From positions 466,284 to 530,283 of the forward strand of contig NZ_CABHOL010000015.1 in assembly GCF_902168135.1 (NCBI RefSeq): a DNA stretch of 64,000 bases, read 5' to 3'. Origin of the DNA: an uncultured Fluviicola sp. (GTDB taxonomy: Bacteria > Bacteroidota > Bacteroidia > Flavobacteriales_D > Crocinitomicaceae). Below are positions 1 to 9,310 of this stretch, in pieces (positions within the stretch are counted from its first letter, which is position 1; every line of letters starts with the position of its first letter). A model generated the notes under the pieces. It did not search any database. It saw nothing but the letters and a program-made list of their open reading frames with translations, and had not been told where the DNA came from. The translations under genes were made by a program, and so were the position numbers.

Positions 1-153
1 TTTCATAATTGATTCATTCATAATGCAATATAAGAATACCAATCGAAACGGTGAGTTTGTTTAAGAAATTTGAAATAGAAAATAAACCGATTGTTAAATT
101 TATTGTGCGCTCATAGATTTTTAGTTATCTTACTCCCCATAAACGCATCAACT

Positions 154-1377
154 ATGCATAAATTAGTACTACTTTCCTGCAGCCTTTGGGCTGTAACTTC
201 CGCTTATTCACAAGGATTTCAAGTGAATTTCCAGGGACAAAAACAACAAGGAATGGGCCTTGCGGGAACTGCATTGTCGGAAGATGCATCTGCGTTATTT
301 TACAATCCGGGCGGTGTAGCATTTGTCAAAAAGAGTGAAGTGAATGCGGGTTTTTCCCCCATTTTCGCAAATACCTTGTTTGTTGACTCTGCATCCGGAG
401 ACGGATACCGCACAAAATCCCCGATGGGAACACCTTTTTCTGCTTATGCACTTTTCGGGTTCAAGAAATTAGAATCGCTGAAAGTCGGATTGGCGGTATA
501 TACTCCATTCGGAAGTACAATCCAGTACGAAGATGCATGGATCGGAAGATTTGCCCTAACAAAGCTTTCCCTGAAATCGATCTATTTTCAGCCAACGGTT
601 TCTTACAAAATCAATGAGCATTTCGGAATAGGAGCGGGTTTTATTGTTTCCACTGGGGCAGTTGACCTGCAAAAAGATATTCCCGTTCAGGATGCAGACG
701 GCACATTCGGTCATGCCGAGCTAACCGGTAAAGCACTTGGGTTTGGGTATAATGTAGGCGTGAACGCAAAGATTGACAATCATTTTTCCCTTGGTTTAAC
801 TTACCGGTCGAAGGTTTCTATGAAAGTAAAAGAAGGTGAGGCAACATTCACCGTTCCCGAATCCCTGAGTGCTAATTTTCCAAGCGGAGCTTTTACTTCA
901 TCACTTCCGCTGCCAAGTGTTTTGACTCTCGGTGCTTCCTATGATTCCGAAAAAAGATGGCAGGCCGTACTGGATATCAACTATGTTGGCTGGAAGGCTT
1001 ATGATACGCTGGCTTTTGATTATGAATCCAATACCACCAGTTTGACGGATACGAAATCCGCAAGGAAATACAAAAGCATTATCGCTTTCAGGGGCGGTGT
1101 TAATTTCAAAGCAACGGAAATGATTGCCGTTCGATTGGGCGGCGGTTACGGGTTTTCTCCGGTACAATCGGGTTATGTGACCCCGGAATCTCCGGATGGA
1201 AACCGCATTTACGGGACCGCCGGTTTAGGTTTTAAGTTCAATGAGCATTTCAATCTCGACCTTTCATTTTACTACACACATATCAAGCGCACCGACCGAA
1301 ACCTGGAATCAAACTTAAGCGGAACATTCACTACAATCGCCATTTCCCCGGGAATTGGATTAAGCTATAAATGGTAA
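154..1377 (+). CDS. OmpP1/FadL family outer-membrane transporter
   Basis: Predicted outer-membrane beta-barrel for uptake of hydrophobic compounds such as long-chain fatty acids. I start it at the ATG at 154, which gives a clean signal peptide ending near TSAYSQ; an upstream TTG at 91 would put a non-signal stretch in front. The mature N-terminus has the family hallmark GMGLAG...DASALFYNPGG (about residues 33-54), which forms the hatch region in FadL. The rest is alternating beta-strand sequence ending in an aromatic-terminated strand (LSYKW), typical of barrels. The length (407 aa) is normal for the family. The next gene starts 4 bases downstream, so the two are probably one operon. The substrate cannot be read from sequence. 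Confidence 0.9.
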   Translation: MHKLVLLSCSLWAVTSAYSQGFQVNFQGQKQQGMGLAGTALSEDASALFYNPGGVAFVKKSEVNAGFSPIFANTLFVDSASGDGYRTKSPMGTPFSAYALFGFKKLESLKVGLAVYTPFGSTIQYEDAWIGRFALTKLSLKSIYFQPTVSYKINEHFGIGAGFIVSTGAVDLQKDIPVQDADGTFGHAELTGKALGFGYNVGVNAKIDNHFSLGLTYRSKVSMKVKEGEATFTVPESLSANFPSGAFTSSLPLPSVLTLGASYDSEKRWQAVLDINYVGWKAYDTLAFDYESNTTSLTDTKSARKYKSIIAFRGGVNFKATEMIAVRLGGGYGFSPVQSGYVTPESPDGNRIYGTAGLGFKFNEHFNLDLSFYYTHIKRTDRNLESNLSGTFTTIAISPGIGLSYKW

Positions 1378-1381
1378 GAAC

Positions 1382-2701
1382 ATGAAACAGGCATTAAACA
1401 TATTTATTCCGTTAGTTATCGGAATCGGGACTCTTACACTGGGTTCCTGCAAGCCCAAGTACAAAGAACCGGAAACATCTGCCGGAGAGTTGGACCCGAC
1501 GCGTTTTGTTATGATCGGCGGATCACATACAGCAGGTTATATGGATGATGCGCTGTATTACGACGGCCAGCAGTATTCCATTGCGAATTTGTTGAACAAT
1601 CAGTTGCAAAAAGTAGGTGCGGGAGCATTTTATCAGCCATACATGCCTGCAAATTCTGTTGGTGTAAATGCTTCCGGAATGTCGCGGTTTAAACTCGGCT
1701 ATAAAACAGATTGTTTGGGAGTAACGGCTTTGTCCCCTGTTCGTTTGGCAGCAAGTGGAGATGGAGCAGCTTTGAATACAAATGTTTACAATGCTTCACA
1801 GCCATTCGGGAATTTTGGTGTTCCCGGAATGACCGTTTCGGTTATCAATGTTCCCGGGTACGGAATGTTTAATCCTTTTTTCGGGCGGATGAGTTCTTCA
1901 ACTACTGCCAGCGTATTAGATGATGCATTGGCTTCAGACCCAACTTGTTTTGCCCTGTTTGTGGGAACCGAGGACATTCTTCCTTATGCCCAGGGAGGCG
2001 CAGGCAGCGGAACTTATATCAATCCGGCAACGTTCAGTGCCGCTTACGAACAATTGGTTGTTTCCATGATCGGAAGCGGTAGGAAAGGAGTACTATCTTT
2101 AATTCCGGATGTGACTGAGATGCCCTATTTTACCACCATTCCATGGAACGGGTTGAACCTGACACCGGACAAGGTAACAGCTTTGAATAACATTTATAAT
2201 CCAATCGGGATTTCTTTCCAGGAAGGGCCGAATGGATTTATGATCCAGGATCCGGGAGCCGGTGCATTCGGAGTAAGACACATGGTAGAAGGAGAATTGG
2301 TACTGCTGAGCACTCCCTTGGATTCCGTGAAATGCAATTCAATGGGTTCCGTGTTTCCCTTCAGAGACCAGCTGGTGCTGACACTCGATGAACTCACAGA
2401 GATCAGAGGGATAATCGCCCAATACAATGCTGCGATTACAGCAATCGCTCAGAACTACAACCTGGCGCTGGCAAAGCCTAACGAATTGGTAGCCAACATG
2501 CAGGCCGGGATCATTTATAACGGAGTTACGCTGAGTACAAAATTTGTTTCCGGCGGAGCATTCTCACTGGACGGGATCCATTTTAACCCGAGAGGAAACG
2601 CCGTTATTACCAATGAATTTATACGTGCACTGAACGTGAAATACAATGCAAAAATTCCAGCTATAAATGCTGTGAATTACCCATCAGTTATATTCCCTTA
2701 A
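1382..2701 (+). CDS. SGNH/GDSL-like hydrolase lipoprotein
   Basis: Predicted surface or periplasmic lipoprotein: the signal peptide ends in a lipobox (TLGSC, Cys 23). Residues 42-49 read FVMIGGSH, which fits block I of SGNH hydrolases, with Ser 48 as candidate nucleophile in a GGSH variant of GDSL. Near the C-terminus LDGIHFN (about 396-402) matches block V, supplying the Asp and His. The family contains esterases and lipases. It follows a FadL-like porin by 4 bases, an arrangement I recognise from other Bacteroidetes, suggesting that lipid is hydrolysed at the surface and the product taken up by the porin (inference). Its substrate is unknown. Confidence 0.75.
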   Translation: MKQALNIFIPLVIGIGTLTLGSCKPKYKEPETSAGELDPTRFVMIGGSHTAGYMDDALYYDGQQYSIANLLNNQLQKVGAGAFYQPYMPANSVGVNASGMSRFKLGYKTDCLGVTALSPVRLAASGDGAALNTNVYNASQPFGNFGVPGMTVSVINVPGYGMFNPFFGRMSSSTTASVLDDALASDPTCFALFVGTEDILPYAQGGAGSGTYINPATFSAAYEQLVVSMIGSGRKGVLSLIPDVTEMPYFTTIPWNGLNLTPDKVTALNNIYNPIGISFQEGPNGFMIQDPGAGAFGVRHMVEGELVLLSTPLDSVKCNSMGSVFPFRDQLVLTLDELTEIRGIIAQYNAAITAIAQNYNLALAKPNELVANMQAGIIYNGVTLSTKFVSGGAFSLDGIHFNPRGNAVITNEFIRALNVKYNAKIPAINAVNYPSVIFP

Positions 2702-2716
2702 TTTAAAAATCAACAC

Positions 2717-4033
2717 ATGAAAATTTCTACATTACTACTATCCGTTGGTTTATCAGCTGCTGCTTTCGGACAAACTCCTTGTCAAAGTGGAAGATATGCC
2801 AGCGATGTTTATTCCAATGTAACCGTTACAAGTGATATCGTCTACGGATCGAATGTCTCTTTTTCGGGAGCTACTACTTCCTTGACTTTAGACTTTTATG
2901 AACCCACTGCAGATACAGCTGTTGCAAGACCGTTGATCATTTGGGTCCATGGAGGAAGTTTTCAATTCGGTACAAAAACAGATGTGGATGTACAGGAATT
3001 ATCCAACCGTTTTGCAAAAAAAGGATATGCATGTGCTTCTATCAATTACCGCCTGGGTTTCTTCCCGGTTGATTCGGTGAATGCAATTAAAGCAGTTCTT
3101 CGTGCAACCCAGGATTTGAAAGCTTCCATCCGTTTCTTTTACAAAGACAGGGCAACCACCAATGCTTATAAGATCGATACAACCCGGATTTTTATCGGGG
3201 GAAGTTCTGCAGGGGCAATTACCGCTTTGCATGTAGGTTACCTTGACCAGGATTGTGAGATCGAGGACTATATCGATGCATCCGGTCTTGCGGCTCTGGG
3301 TGGAATGGAAGGTGCGAGCGGAAACCCGGGGTATTCGACAAAAGTAGCAGGAGTAATAAACCTTTGCGGGGCATTGGGCCGATACAGCTGGATTGAGTCA
3401 GGAGACATTCCTTTGGTATCTGTTCACGGTACTGCTGATGCTACTGTGAAATACAACCGTGGTGTTGTAAATCCGGGAGTTCCGATCATGTACCTGGATG
3501 GAAGCCGTATGCTTTTGGAAAGAAGCTGTGCTTTGAGTCATCCTCATAAATTATATACCTTCCAGGGTGCTCCGCACGTTCCTTATGCCGGATCGGGCGC
3601 AGCTCAGATTGCTTATATGGATACAACTTCAAACTTTATCAGGGATTTCCTGGTTCAGCAGCTGGGTTGTACGGATATGGACCTTCAGCCTGCAAATCCG
3701 CCGGCTGAAATGGCAAATCTTTACCCGATCGATTACTGCGACGGAAGCCCGGTAAATGAAACATGCGTTTTGGGACTTGCTGAAAACACGAAAGAGAGTG
3801 AGCTGATCCTTTATCCGAATCCTGCTTCAAATCAGGTAACCATTCACTGCGATTCCGAAGGATCAAAAACAGTTTCAGTGATTGATGTTTCAGGAAGAAC
3901 AGTGATGACCCGGGAAATGAATGAACACGCGTATGTATTGCCTGTTCAGGATCTGAAGAAAGGAACTTATTTCATTCATGTTTCGGATCACAACAGCCAG
4001 CATTCGATGGTGAAGCAATTGATTATTGAATAA
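2717..4033 (+). CDS. Secreted alpha/beta-hydrolase (carboxylesterase-like) with T9SS type A sorting domain
   Basis: Signal peptide (residues 1-19, ending AAFGQ) followed by an alpha/beta-hydrolase domain. HGG at 78-80 is the oxyanion motif and GGSSAGA near 161-167 carries the nucleophile Ser 164 in GxSxG. A late GAPHVPY supplies the likely catalytic His. The last ~75 residues are a T9SS type A sorting domain (LYPNPASNQVTI, VIDVSGRTV, GTYFIHV), so the enzyme is probably exported by T9SS and anchored or released at the surface. It is the third gene in the run with the porin and SGNH lipoprotein, and a strong terminator follows. An ester substrate is likely but not specified. Confidence 0.88.
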   Translation: MKISTLLLSVGLSAAAFGQTPCQSGRYASDVYSNVTVTSDIVYGSNVSFSGATTSLTLDFYEPTADTAVARPLIIWVHGGSFQFGTKTDVDVQELSNRFAKKGYACASINYRLGFFPVDSVNAIKAVLRATQDLKASIRFFYKDRATTNAYKIDTTRIFIGGSSAGAITALHVGYLDQDCEIEDYIDASGLAALGGMEGASGNPGYSTKVAGVINLCGALGRYSWIESGDIPLVSVHGTADATVKYNRGVVNPGVPIMYLDGSRMLLERSCALSHPHKLYTFQGAPHVPYAGSGAAQIAYMDTTSNFIRDFLVQQLGCTDMDLQPANPPAEMANLYPIDYCDGSPVNETCVLGLAENTKESELILYPNPASNQVTIHCDSEGSKTVSVIDVSGRTVMTREMNEHAYVLPVQDLKKGTYFIHVSDHNSQHSMVKQLIIE

Positions 4034-4054
4034 GAAGGATAAATCTTTCCGAAT

Positions 4055-4080
4055 AAAGCTTCCTTCGGGGAGCTTTTTTT
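4055..4080 (+). terminator. Rho-independent terminator after the esterase
   Basis: A 9-bp stem (4055-4063 with 4068-4076, one G-T pair) closes a TTCG tetraloop and is followed by a T run. It ends the FadL/SGNH/esterase unit. Confidence 0.85.
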
Positions 4081-4143
4081 ATATTCGCGGGTATGCCGAA
4101 AAGTTTGGCAGCAAATTTGTAAATTGAGGACAAAATAAATGTT

Positions 4144-5205
4144 ATGAAAAACATCGGTTTATTAGCGATTCTTTTGCTTACCCAAACAACTCTGTTAGGG
4201 CAGAAGACCATTCGAATGACTATTAAGGAAGAATGTGTTCCCTGCCGCCGGATGATGGCACAGGAATGTTTCCAGGTCATGAAAGAAGGCTCCAAAACAT
4301 GGGAATTATTCTATGAACGTATTAAAGGATTTGAGTATGTTCCCGGAAACCGGTATGTGATCGATGTGATTGAAACAGAGCGTCCCGAGCCTGTTCCGCA
4401 GGATTTGTCCAAATACTTGTATAAATTGGATAAAGTAATTTCCGTAACACCTATGATCAGCGGAAGTGAAAGGGTAATTTACAAAGTAGTACGCATGAAC
4501 GGAAAAGAGGTGGTAGATGCAGATGTTTCGTTGAGTTTCGACAGTACATTCCAGCACATTTCAGGGAAAAGCGGCTGCAATAACTTTACGGCACCAATCA
4601 AGATGAATAAAAAGCAGACCAAGATTTGTGTAAAAGCGGGTGCATCGACAAAGATGGCTTGTCCGGATGTGCAAAGTGCCATTGAAGATGAGTTCCTGAA
4701 GTCCATATCCAATAAATCCTTTAAGGTTTCCCACAATGGAAATTCAATGATTTGGAAATCAAAGAAAAAGGAAGTGTTCCTTTTTGAAGCAGGCACGAAG
4801 CCACTTCCGCAGGATCCGGGAGCGGTGTCCGGAGGCAGGCCTGAGAAAACACCCTGGAATTATTTCAACCAGCAGAACCTGAAGCTGATCCAGATTGACG
4901 GGGTAACGGTTAAGAATTCCAATGCTTCTTTGAAAATGGATATGTCTAATAATTCCTTCACGGGCAGCAACGGCTGCAACCGTATTTCAGGTACGATGAC
5001 TACAACCAGAAATACGGTGGTTTTCTCAGAGGTTATTTCTACAAAAATGCTTTGTGCGGATGAATTGGTTGCCAGTACGGAGCGCCGATTTATGGAGATT
5101 TTGGGAAGTCGTGGTCTTACGGTTGATTTTGCCGAACAGGTTTTTAACATATACGATGCTTCCGGGAAGCTGGTGATGATGTTTGCGGTAGACCCGACCA
5201 AATAA
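4144..5205 (+). CDS. DUF4377 and double META domain secreted protein
   Basis: Signal peptide ending TTLLGQ, then an N-terminal segment with ECVPCRRMMAQECFQV that resembles DUF4377 (about residues 24-105). Two META (HslJ-like) repeats follow at about 106-205 and 235-345, each with the family signature SGCNNF / NGCNRI and a later Cys (MACPD, MLCAD) that probably pairs with it. META proteins are envelope-associated and some are heat-inducible; the biochemical role is unknown. It is monocistronic, lying between two terminators, and the start is a plain ATG. Domain assignment is from recognised motifs; function is not inferred further. Confidence 0.75.
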   Translation: MKNIGLLAILLLTQTTLLGQKTIRMTIKEECVPCRRMMAQECFQVMKEGSKTWELFYERIKGFEYVPGNRYVIDVIETERPEPVPQDLSKYLYKLDKVISVTPMISGSERVIYKVVRMNGKEVVDADVSLSFDSTFQHISGKSGCNNFTAPIKMNKKQTKICVKAGASTKMACPDVQSAIEDEFLKSISNKSFKVSHNGNSMIWKSKKKEVFLFEAGTKPLPQDPGAVSGGRPEKTPWNYFNQQNLKLIQIDGVTVKNSNASLKMDMSNNSFTGSNGCNRISGTMTTTRNTVVFSEVISTKMLCADELVASTERRFMEILGSRGLTVDFAEQVFNIYDASGKLVMMFAVDPTK

Positions 5206-5264
5206 ATTTATTTAGACTTTTAATTTCAGTTTTCATATATTTATACACCAAAAATTTTTTTACT

Positions 5265-5594
5265 ATGAAAAAGCTAATCAAGATTTCTGCGTTTGCAACA
5301 TTGGCATTTGTTGGAGCATTGGGAATTCAGTCATTTACTTCTGCGAAGACATCTTCTTCCGAGAGAGTATTAGGAAATATCGAATTTAAAGTTATCAACG
5401 ATTCTTCTTCAGAATACAAGTATTGTGTGAATGGAGGTCACAACTACATCAGTGCAGGTGCATCCAAAGGATTCAGCTACAGTGAAGGGACAGAGATTAA
5501 GCGTTTGGACGGAAGCAACTGTGGAGGGGTTTGGTTTAAAGTAACAAGCTCAATGCATGGTAAATCATTTAAACTTTCAGAATTACCGAAATAA
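5265..5594 (+). CDS. Small secreted protein of unknown function
   Basis: A 109-residue protein with a clear signal peptide (KKLIKISAFATLAFVGALG). The mature part has two cysteines (KYCVNGG and SNCGGVW) that could form a disulfide, and it is rich in Ser and Gly. I do not recognise a family. It has its own terminator directly downstream and a 59-base AT-rich leader, so it is probably transcribed alone. Coding status is supported by the signal peptide, the ATG start and a length filling the space between regulatory sites. Confidence 0.7.
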   Translation: MKKLIKISAFATLAFVGALGIQSFTSAKTSSSERVLGNIEFKVINDSSSEYKYCVNGGHNYISAGASKGFSYSEGTEIKRLDGSNCGGVWFKVTSSMHGKSFKLSELPK

Positions 5595-5617
5595 TCATTT
5601 CTTGAAATAATGAACAG

Positions 5618-5650
5618 AAACCCTGACATTTATCGTCGGGGTTTTTTGTT
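5618..5650 (+). terminator. Rho-independent terminator
   Basis: A 10-bp stem (5618-5627 with 5635-5644, one T-G pair) has loop ATTTATC and a T-rich tail. The same loop and stem core recur at 16074-16098. Confidence 0.88.
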
Positions 5651-5745
5651 TTCATACCTTTTATTTTGGGTTTTTACGGTAAATATGGTTAATTCTCTAT
5701 CTGATTTCATTGAATTCCGTTAATTTCGTGTATTGATTTTTGAAT

Positions 5746-7086
5746 ATGAAACGAATTTTGCTTTTAGGTGCCGGACTCTCTGCTTCCACACTTATTAAAT
5801 ACCTGCTTGATCACGCCGTTGAGAATAACTGGCAGCTGCGCGTTGTCGATCAGTCCCTGGATTTAGTGAAGCATAAGCTGGGAAATCACCCGAATGGTAT
5901 AGCACTTTCGTTTAATGCATTGGACAGGAATGAGCGTTGGGAAGAATTACAACAGGCTGATCTGGTTATTTCCATGCTCCCGGCGAGATTCCATATTGAG
6001 ATAGCGAAGGATTGCCTGGAATTGAAGAAACATTTGATCACTCCTTCTTATGTTTCCCCTGAAATGAAAGAACTGGATGAAGAAGTCCGAAAAGCCGGAT
6101 TGATCTTTATGAATGAGATCGGAGTAGATCCGGGACTGGATCATATGAGTGCAATGCGCATTATTGATTCCATTAAAGAGCAGGGCGGTGAAATTACCGG
6201 GTTTAAATCCTATTGCGGAGGGTTAGTAGCTCCTGAAAGTGATACCAATCCCTGGAACTATAAATTTACCTGGAATCCCAGAAATGTCGTTTTGGCGGCT
6301 CAGGGAGGAATGGCTTGTTATATTGACAGACATCAGTATAAATACATTCCCTATTCACAGGTTTTTAAGCGTTTGGATAAGATCTCGGTTGATGGGTATG
6401 GGGATTTCGACGGATATGCGAACAGGGATTCGCTATCTTATCGCCAGATTTACGGTTTGGAAGATATTCCTACCATGTACCGCGGTACTTTGCGGAAACC
6501 GGATTTTTGTAAATACTGGAACGTATTTGTTCAGTTAGGTATGACAGATGACCAAGTAATTCTGCAGGATTCGGAAGACCTGACACCGCGAACTTTCGTC
6601 AATGCTTTTCTTCCTTACGATGAGACCATGCCTGTAGAGGAAAAATGGATGAATGCCTGCAAACCTTATGGTATAACAGATATTTCCAAATTTGAATGGT
6701 TGGGATTGTTTGACGGCGAAACCAGGCTGGGATTGAAAAATGCCACTGCTGCCCAGATCCTGGAGAGGATTTTGGTGAATAAATGGGTTTTAGAGCCCGG
6801 AGACAAAGACATGCTGGTAATGGTGCATCAATTTACGTATTTATTGAACGGGGAAAAGCGTTTCATCGAATCTTCCATGGTAAATCTCGGAGATGACCAG
6901 GTCCATACAGCGATGTCGAAAACGGTTGGTTATCCGGTCGGGATCTGTGCTAAACTGATCTTACAGGACCAGATTTCTGACCGCGGGGTTCTATTGCCAA
7001 CGAAAGCTCAGATGTATAATCCGATCCTGGATGAATTGGAGGATTTGGGAATTGTTTTCCGGGAGTTGGAGAAAGCGGTTAGTTAA
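5746..7086 (+). CDS. Saccharopine dehydrogenase, L-glutamate-forming type
   Basis: Likely splits saccharopine to alpha-aminoadipate semialdehyde and glutamate (or runs in reverse). The ATG at 5746 places a Rossmann motif (LLLGAGLSAS) at the N-terminus. The signature VDPGLDHMSAMRII followed by FKSYCGGLVAPESDTNPWNY is that of the LYS9-type enzymes, and WNPRNVVLAAQGG continues it. Length (447 aa) matches this single-domain type. It is separately transcribed. An ALDH7-type dehydrogenase for the next step lies at 23770-25326. A role in lysine degradation rather than synthesis is inferred, since most bacteria of this group make lysine via diaminopimelate. A carboxynorspermidine-type enzyme is a less likely alternative. 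Confidence 0.85.
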   Translation: MKRILLLGAGLSASTLIKYLLDHAVENNWQLRVVDQSLDLVKHKLGNHPNGIALSFNALDRNERWEELQQADLVISMLPARFHIEIAKDCLELKKHLITPSYVSPEMKELDEEVRKAGLIFMNEIGVDPGLDHMSAMRIIDSIKEQGGEITGFKSYCGGLVAPESDTNPWNYKFTWNPRNVVLAAQGGMACYIDRHQYKYIPYSQVFKRLDKISVDGYGDFDGYANRDSLSYRQIYGLEDIPTMYRGTLRKPDFCKYWNVFVQLGMTDDQVILQDSEDLTPRTFVNAFLPYDETMPVEEKWMNACKPYGITDISKFEWLGLFDGETRLGLKNATAAQILERILVNKWVLEPGDKDMLVMVHQFTYLLNGEKRFIESSMVNLGDDQVHTAMSKTVGYPVGICAKLILQDQISDRGVLLPTKAQMYNPILDELEDLGIVFRELEKAVS

Positions 7087-7125
7087 TTCCTAATTCGGAG
7101 TTCCGAATTGAATTGTAAATCCTTC

Positions 7126-7734
7126 TTAGGAAATCAGGCTGTTTCTGGTAATTAAACGATAAGCTATTACTCCGGCTACGGTTCCGAAAAGGAGCACTTC
7201 GTCCGGGAATTTCACAAAATGTGATACCAGCAGACAGATCCCATATACCAGGGAAAGAATAATACCTTGCTTAACAGTTTCGCGAGTGAAAAAGCTAACG
7301 GGATATTTCCTGTAAAGCTGAGGAAGCAGGAATTGTTGTTTGTATGCAAGGTAACCGCTTAAGATCATTAAAGGGATCAAAATGATTCCCTGTTGGATTC
7401 CCATATCACTGTAAGTCAAAAAGGCCCATATGCGCTCAGTCCATTCGAAATGTGGGTGAATATTCGGAAGAATATAGAAAACGGCCAGAGAAGTGCTTAA
7501 AATGCATAAAAATCCGATTCCAAGGTGTTTTATGGCCAGTTGTTTTTCAGCGTTGTTCTCGCTGAATAGAATGCGTTTTTTGGCTTTCAATAAACTGAGC
7601 GACCAAAACAGGCACCAATCAATCAGGAAGAACAGGAGGATGAAACTTGCATCCCAGTTCCAATAGAAATATCCAAGGACCGGAATTAGTCCCTCGATCA
7701 GCGTTTGAAAGAGAAGGGCCTTTTTGGGCGTCAT
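7126..7734 (-). CDS. Polytopic membrane protein of unknown function
   Basis: A 202-residue protein with about five or six hydrophobic segments (around residues 10-45, 70-92, 115-132, 155-175 and 180-197) and short polar loops. I recognise no catalytic motif. Its ATG overlaps the stop of the TPR lipoprotein gene (ATGA), so the two are translationally coupled and may act together at the membrane. It is convergent with the saccharopine dehydrogenase gene; the 39-base gap contains a 7-bp hairpin (7092-7098 with 7103-7109). Confidence 0.7.
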   Translation of the reverse strand: MTPKKALLFQTLIEGLIPVLGYFYWNWDASFILLFFLIDWCLFWSLSLLKAKKRILFSENNAEKQLAIKHLGIGFLCILSTSLAVFYILPNIHPHFEWTERIWAFLTYSDMGIQQGIILIPLMILSGYLAYKQQFLLPQLYRKYPVSFFTRETVKQGIILSLVYGICLLVSHFVKFPDEVLLFGTVAGVIAYRLITRNSLIS

Positions 7735-8726
7735 TTTGTTTTGGATAAACGCTTGATCGCATCTCCCGAAATGGTGAATTCAGGATTGTATTTAAGTGCT
7801 TTTCGGTAATACTGGATTGCCTGGTACTTTTCACCCTTTGTTTCGTAGATCAATCCCAGGTTATGCCATGCTTCTACATAACGAGGCTCTTTTTGCAGCG
7901 TTTCATTGTAGAAGTAAATGGCACTGTCTATCTCGTTTTGTTTGAATTGTTTGATCCAGCCCAATTGGAACAGGGGAGGAGTAAAAGTGGGGTCTTTTTT
8001 CAGCATTTCACGGTAAGTCTGCTGGGCTTCCGGTATTTTGTCAAATTCCTGGTATGCATAAGCCAGGTTATAATAGGCTTCGATATTGTTCGGACGGATC
8101 TGAGTCGCAGTAATGAAATATTGGATACATAAAGGATCATTTTCCTCCTGGTAAATCAGTCCCAGTTTGACATACGCAGCAAAGAAATCCGGGTCCTGAT
8201 CAATCGCTGTCTGGTAAGATGATTTTGCCAGTTCACGATTGTCCAGACTCAGATAAATACTTCCTTTCAGGATATAAGCATCTCTGTAACGTTTATTGAT
8301 ACGAAGCGCTTCGTTGGTATAATAGAAGGCCTTTTCATTATCACCCTGCTGGGCATAGGTGGTTGCCAGTGCAACTAAAGCTGCCGGATTTTTCGGGTCT
8401 TTTTTTACCACGAACTTAAAATGTGACTGGGCAGCCATCACATCACTCGGTGTGCGATTTGCTCGGTTATTTAATGCGTTTGCATACAAGAAACGTGCTT
8501 CTATATTTCCCTGCTGCATCCGGTATGCTTTCGCTCCGTCCTGAAGTGCTTTATCATAATCATAACGATCCAGCATCAGGTTTCCGTGCTGAATAATGAT
8601 TGGAACACTATCCGGATATTTTTTATATAACTGATCGATAGAAAGTTCTTTTTGAGGTTTTTTCGAGCTGTTTCCGCCACAAGAGCTTAATAAACCAAGA
8701 AAACCAATGAAAAATAGAATGCGCAT
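7731..8726 (-). CDS. Tetratricopeptide-repeat lipoprotein
   Basis: Lipobox LLSSC at residues 12-16 marks a lipoprotein. Nearly all of the rest is TPR arrays: recurrent patterns such as ALVALATTYAQQGDNEKAF, YYNLAYAYQEFDKIPEAQ and WHNLGLIYETKGEKYQAI define about seven or eight repeats of 34 residues. TPR lipoproteins scaffold envelope complexes; no partner is identified apart from the coupled membrane protein downstream. A TATTTTTG -7-like element lies on this strand at 8753-8746, about 20 bases before the ATG. Function beyond protein binding cannot be read. Confidence 0.88.
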   Translation of the reverse strand: MRILFFIGFLGLLSSCGGNSSKKPQKELSIDQLYKKYPDSVPIIIQHGNLMLDRYDYDKALQDGAKAYRMQQGNIEARFLYANALNNRANRTPSDVMAAQSHFKFVVKKDPKNPAALVALATTYAQQGDNEKAFYYTNEALRINKRYRDAYILKGSIYLSLDNRELAKSSYQTAIDQDPDFFAAYVKLGLIYQEENDPLCIQYFITATQIRPNNIEAYYNLAYAYQEFDKIPEAQQTYREMLKKDPTFTPPLFQLGWIKQFKQNEIDSAIYFYNETLQKEPRYVEAWHNLGLIYETKGEKYQAIQYYRKALKYNPEFTISGDAIKRLSKTK

Positions 8727-8968
8727 ACTTAAATGAATCTGGAAACAAAAATAAGGAAATGTATTTAGCTATATACAGAAACGTATGCTTCTTATGAAAC
8801 GTTGGATTTTTTCGTGTTCTGTGAAAATAGATACCGCGGGAGATATTATCCTGGGTAATGTTAGCCTGGAATACAAAAATGCTCATCTTCAGCGAACTTC
8901 TATTCATCTATAAATGAATGTTTTAGTAGTGTTGTTAGTTTTAGACCACTATAACTTAATTTGAAACG

Positions 8969-9310
8969 ATGAACAATTTATTACTAATTGTTCTTCTGAC
9001 TCTTGCGACATTTTCCTTTGGTCAGGGCAATTCAGCCTATGACCAGAGGTTAATGATCCATTTTACAGAAGAGCAACTTGCGCAGATGCCGCGATCAAAA
9101 CTGGAAGCCATTACCTACTACTACTGTGAAAGCTATTATTTGGATGATTCCCACGTGATCGGATTTGACATCCAATCCTTTGATGTTTCGAAGTATGAAG
9201 AATTGAGAAGAGAATCCGTGGATTTTTCATTTACCAATGATCAGGGCCTTATCATAACACTGATTGCTAAAGAAAAGTACCTGCCGAAAGCAGCACCTAA
9301 GAAATCATGA
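8969..9310 (+). CDS. Small secreted protein of unknown function
   Basis: A 113-residue protein with a signal peptide ending LATFSFGQ. The mature sequence is polar with a Tyr-rich stretch (ITYYYCESYYL). No family is recognised. Its stop overlaps the start of the next gene (ATGA), so it is translationally coupled to a secreted protein with a degenerate T9SS-type tail and may be exported with it. The ATG is directly preceded by a near-consensus -7 element (TTAATTTG at 8956-8963). Confidence 0.65.
   Translation: MNNLLLIVLLTLATFSFGQGNSAYDQRLMIHFTEEQLAQMPRSKLEAITYYYCESYYLDDSHVIGFDIQSFDVSKYEELRRESVDFSFTNDQGLIITLIAKEKYLPKAAPKKS

Noticed and set aside
91..153. TTG start adding 21 residues to the FadL-like protein
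   Set aside because: The ATG at 154 gives a proper signal peptide; the extension would bury it.
7092..7109. 7-bp hairpin between saccharopine dehydrogenase and the membrane protein as terminator
   Set aside because: Neither side has a T run, so I mention it only within the neighbouring gene and do not list it as a terminator.
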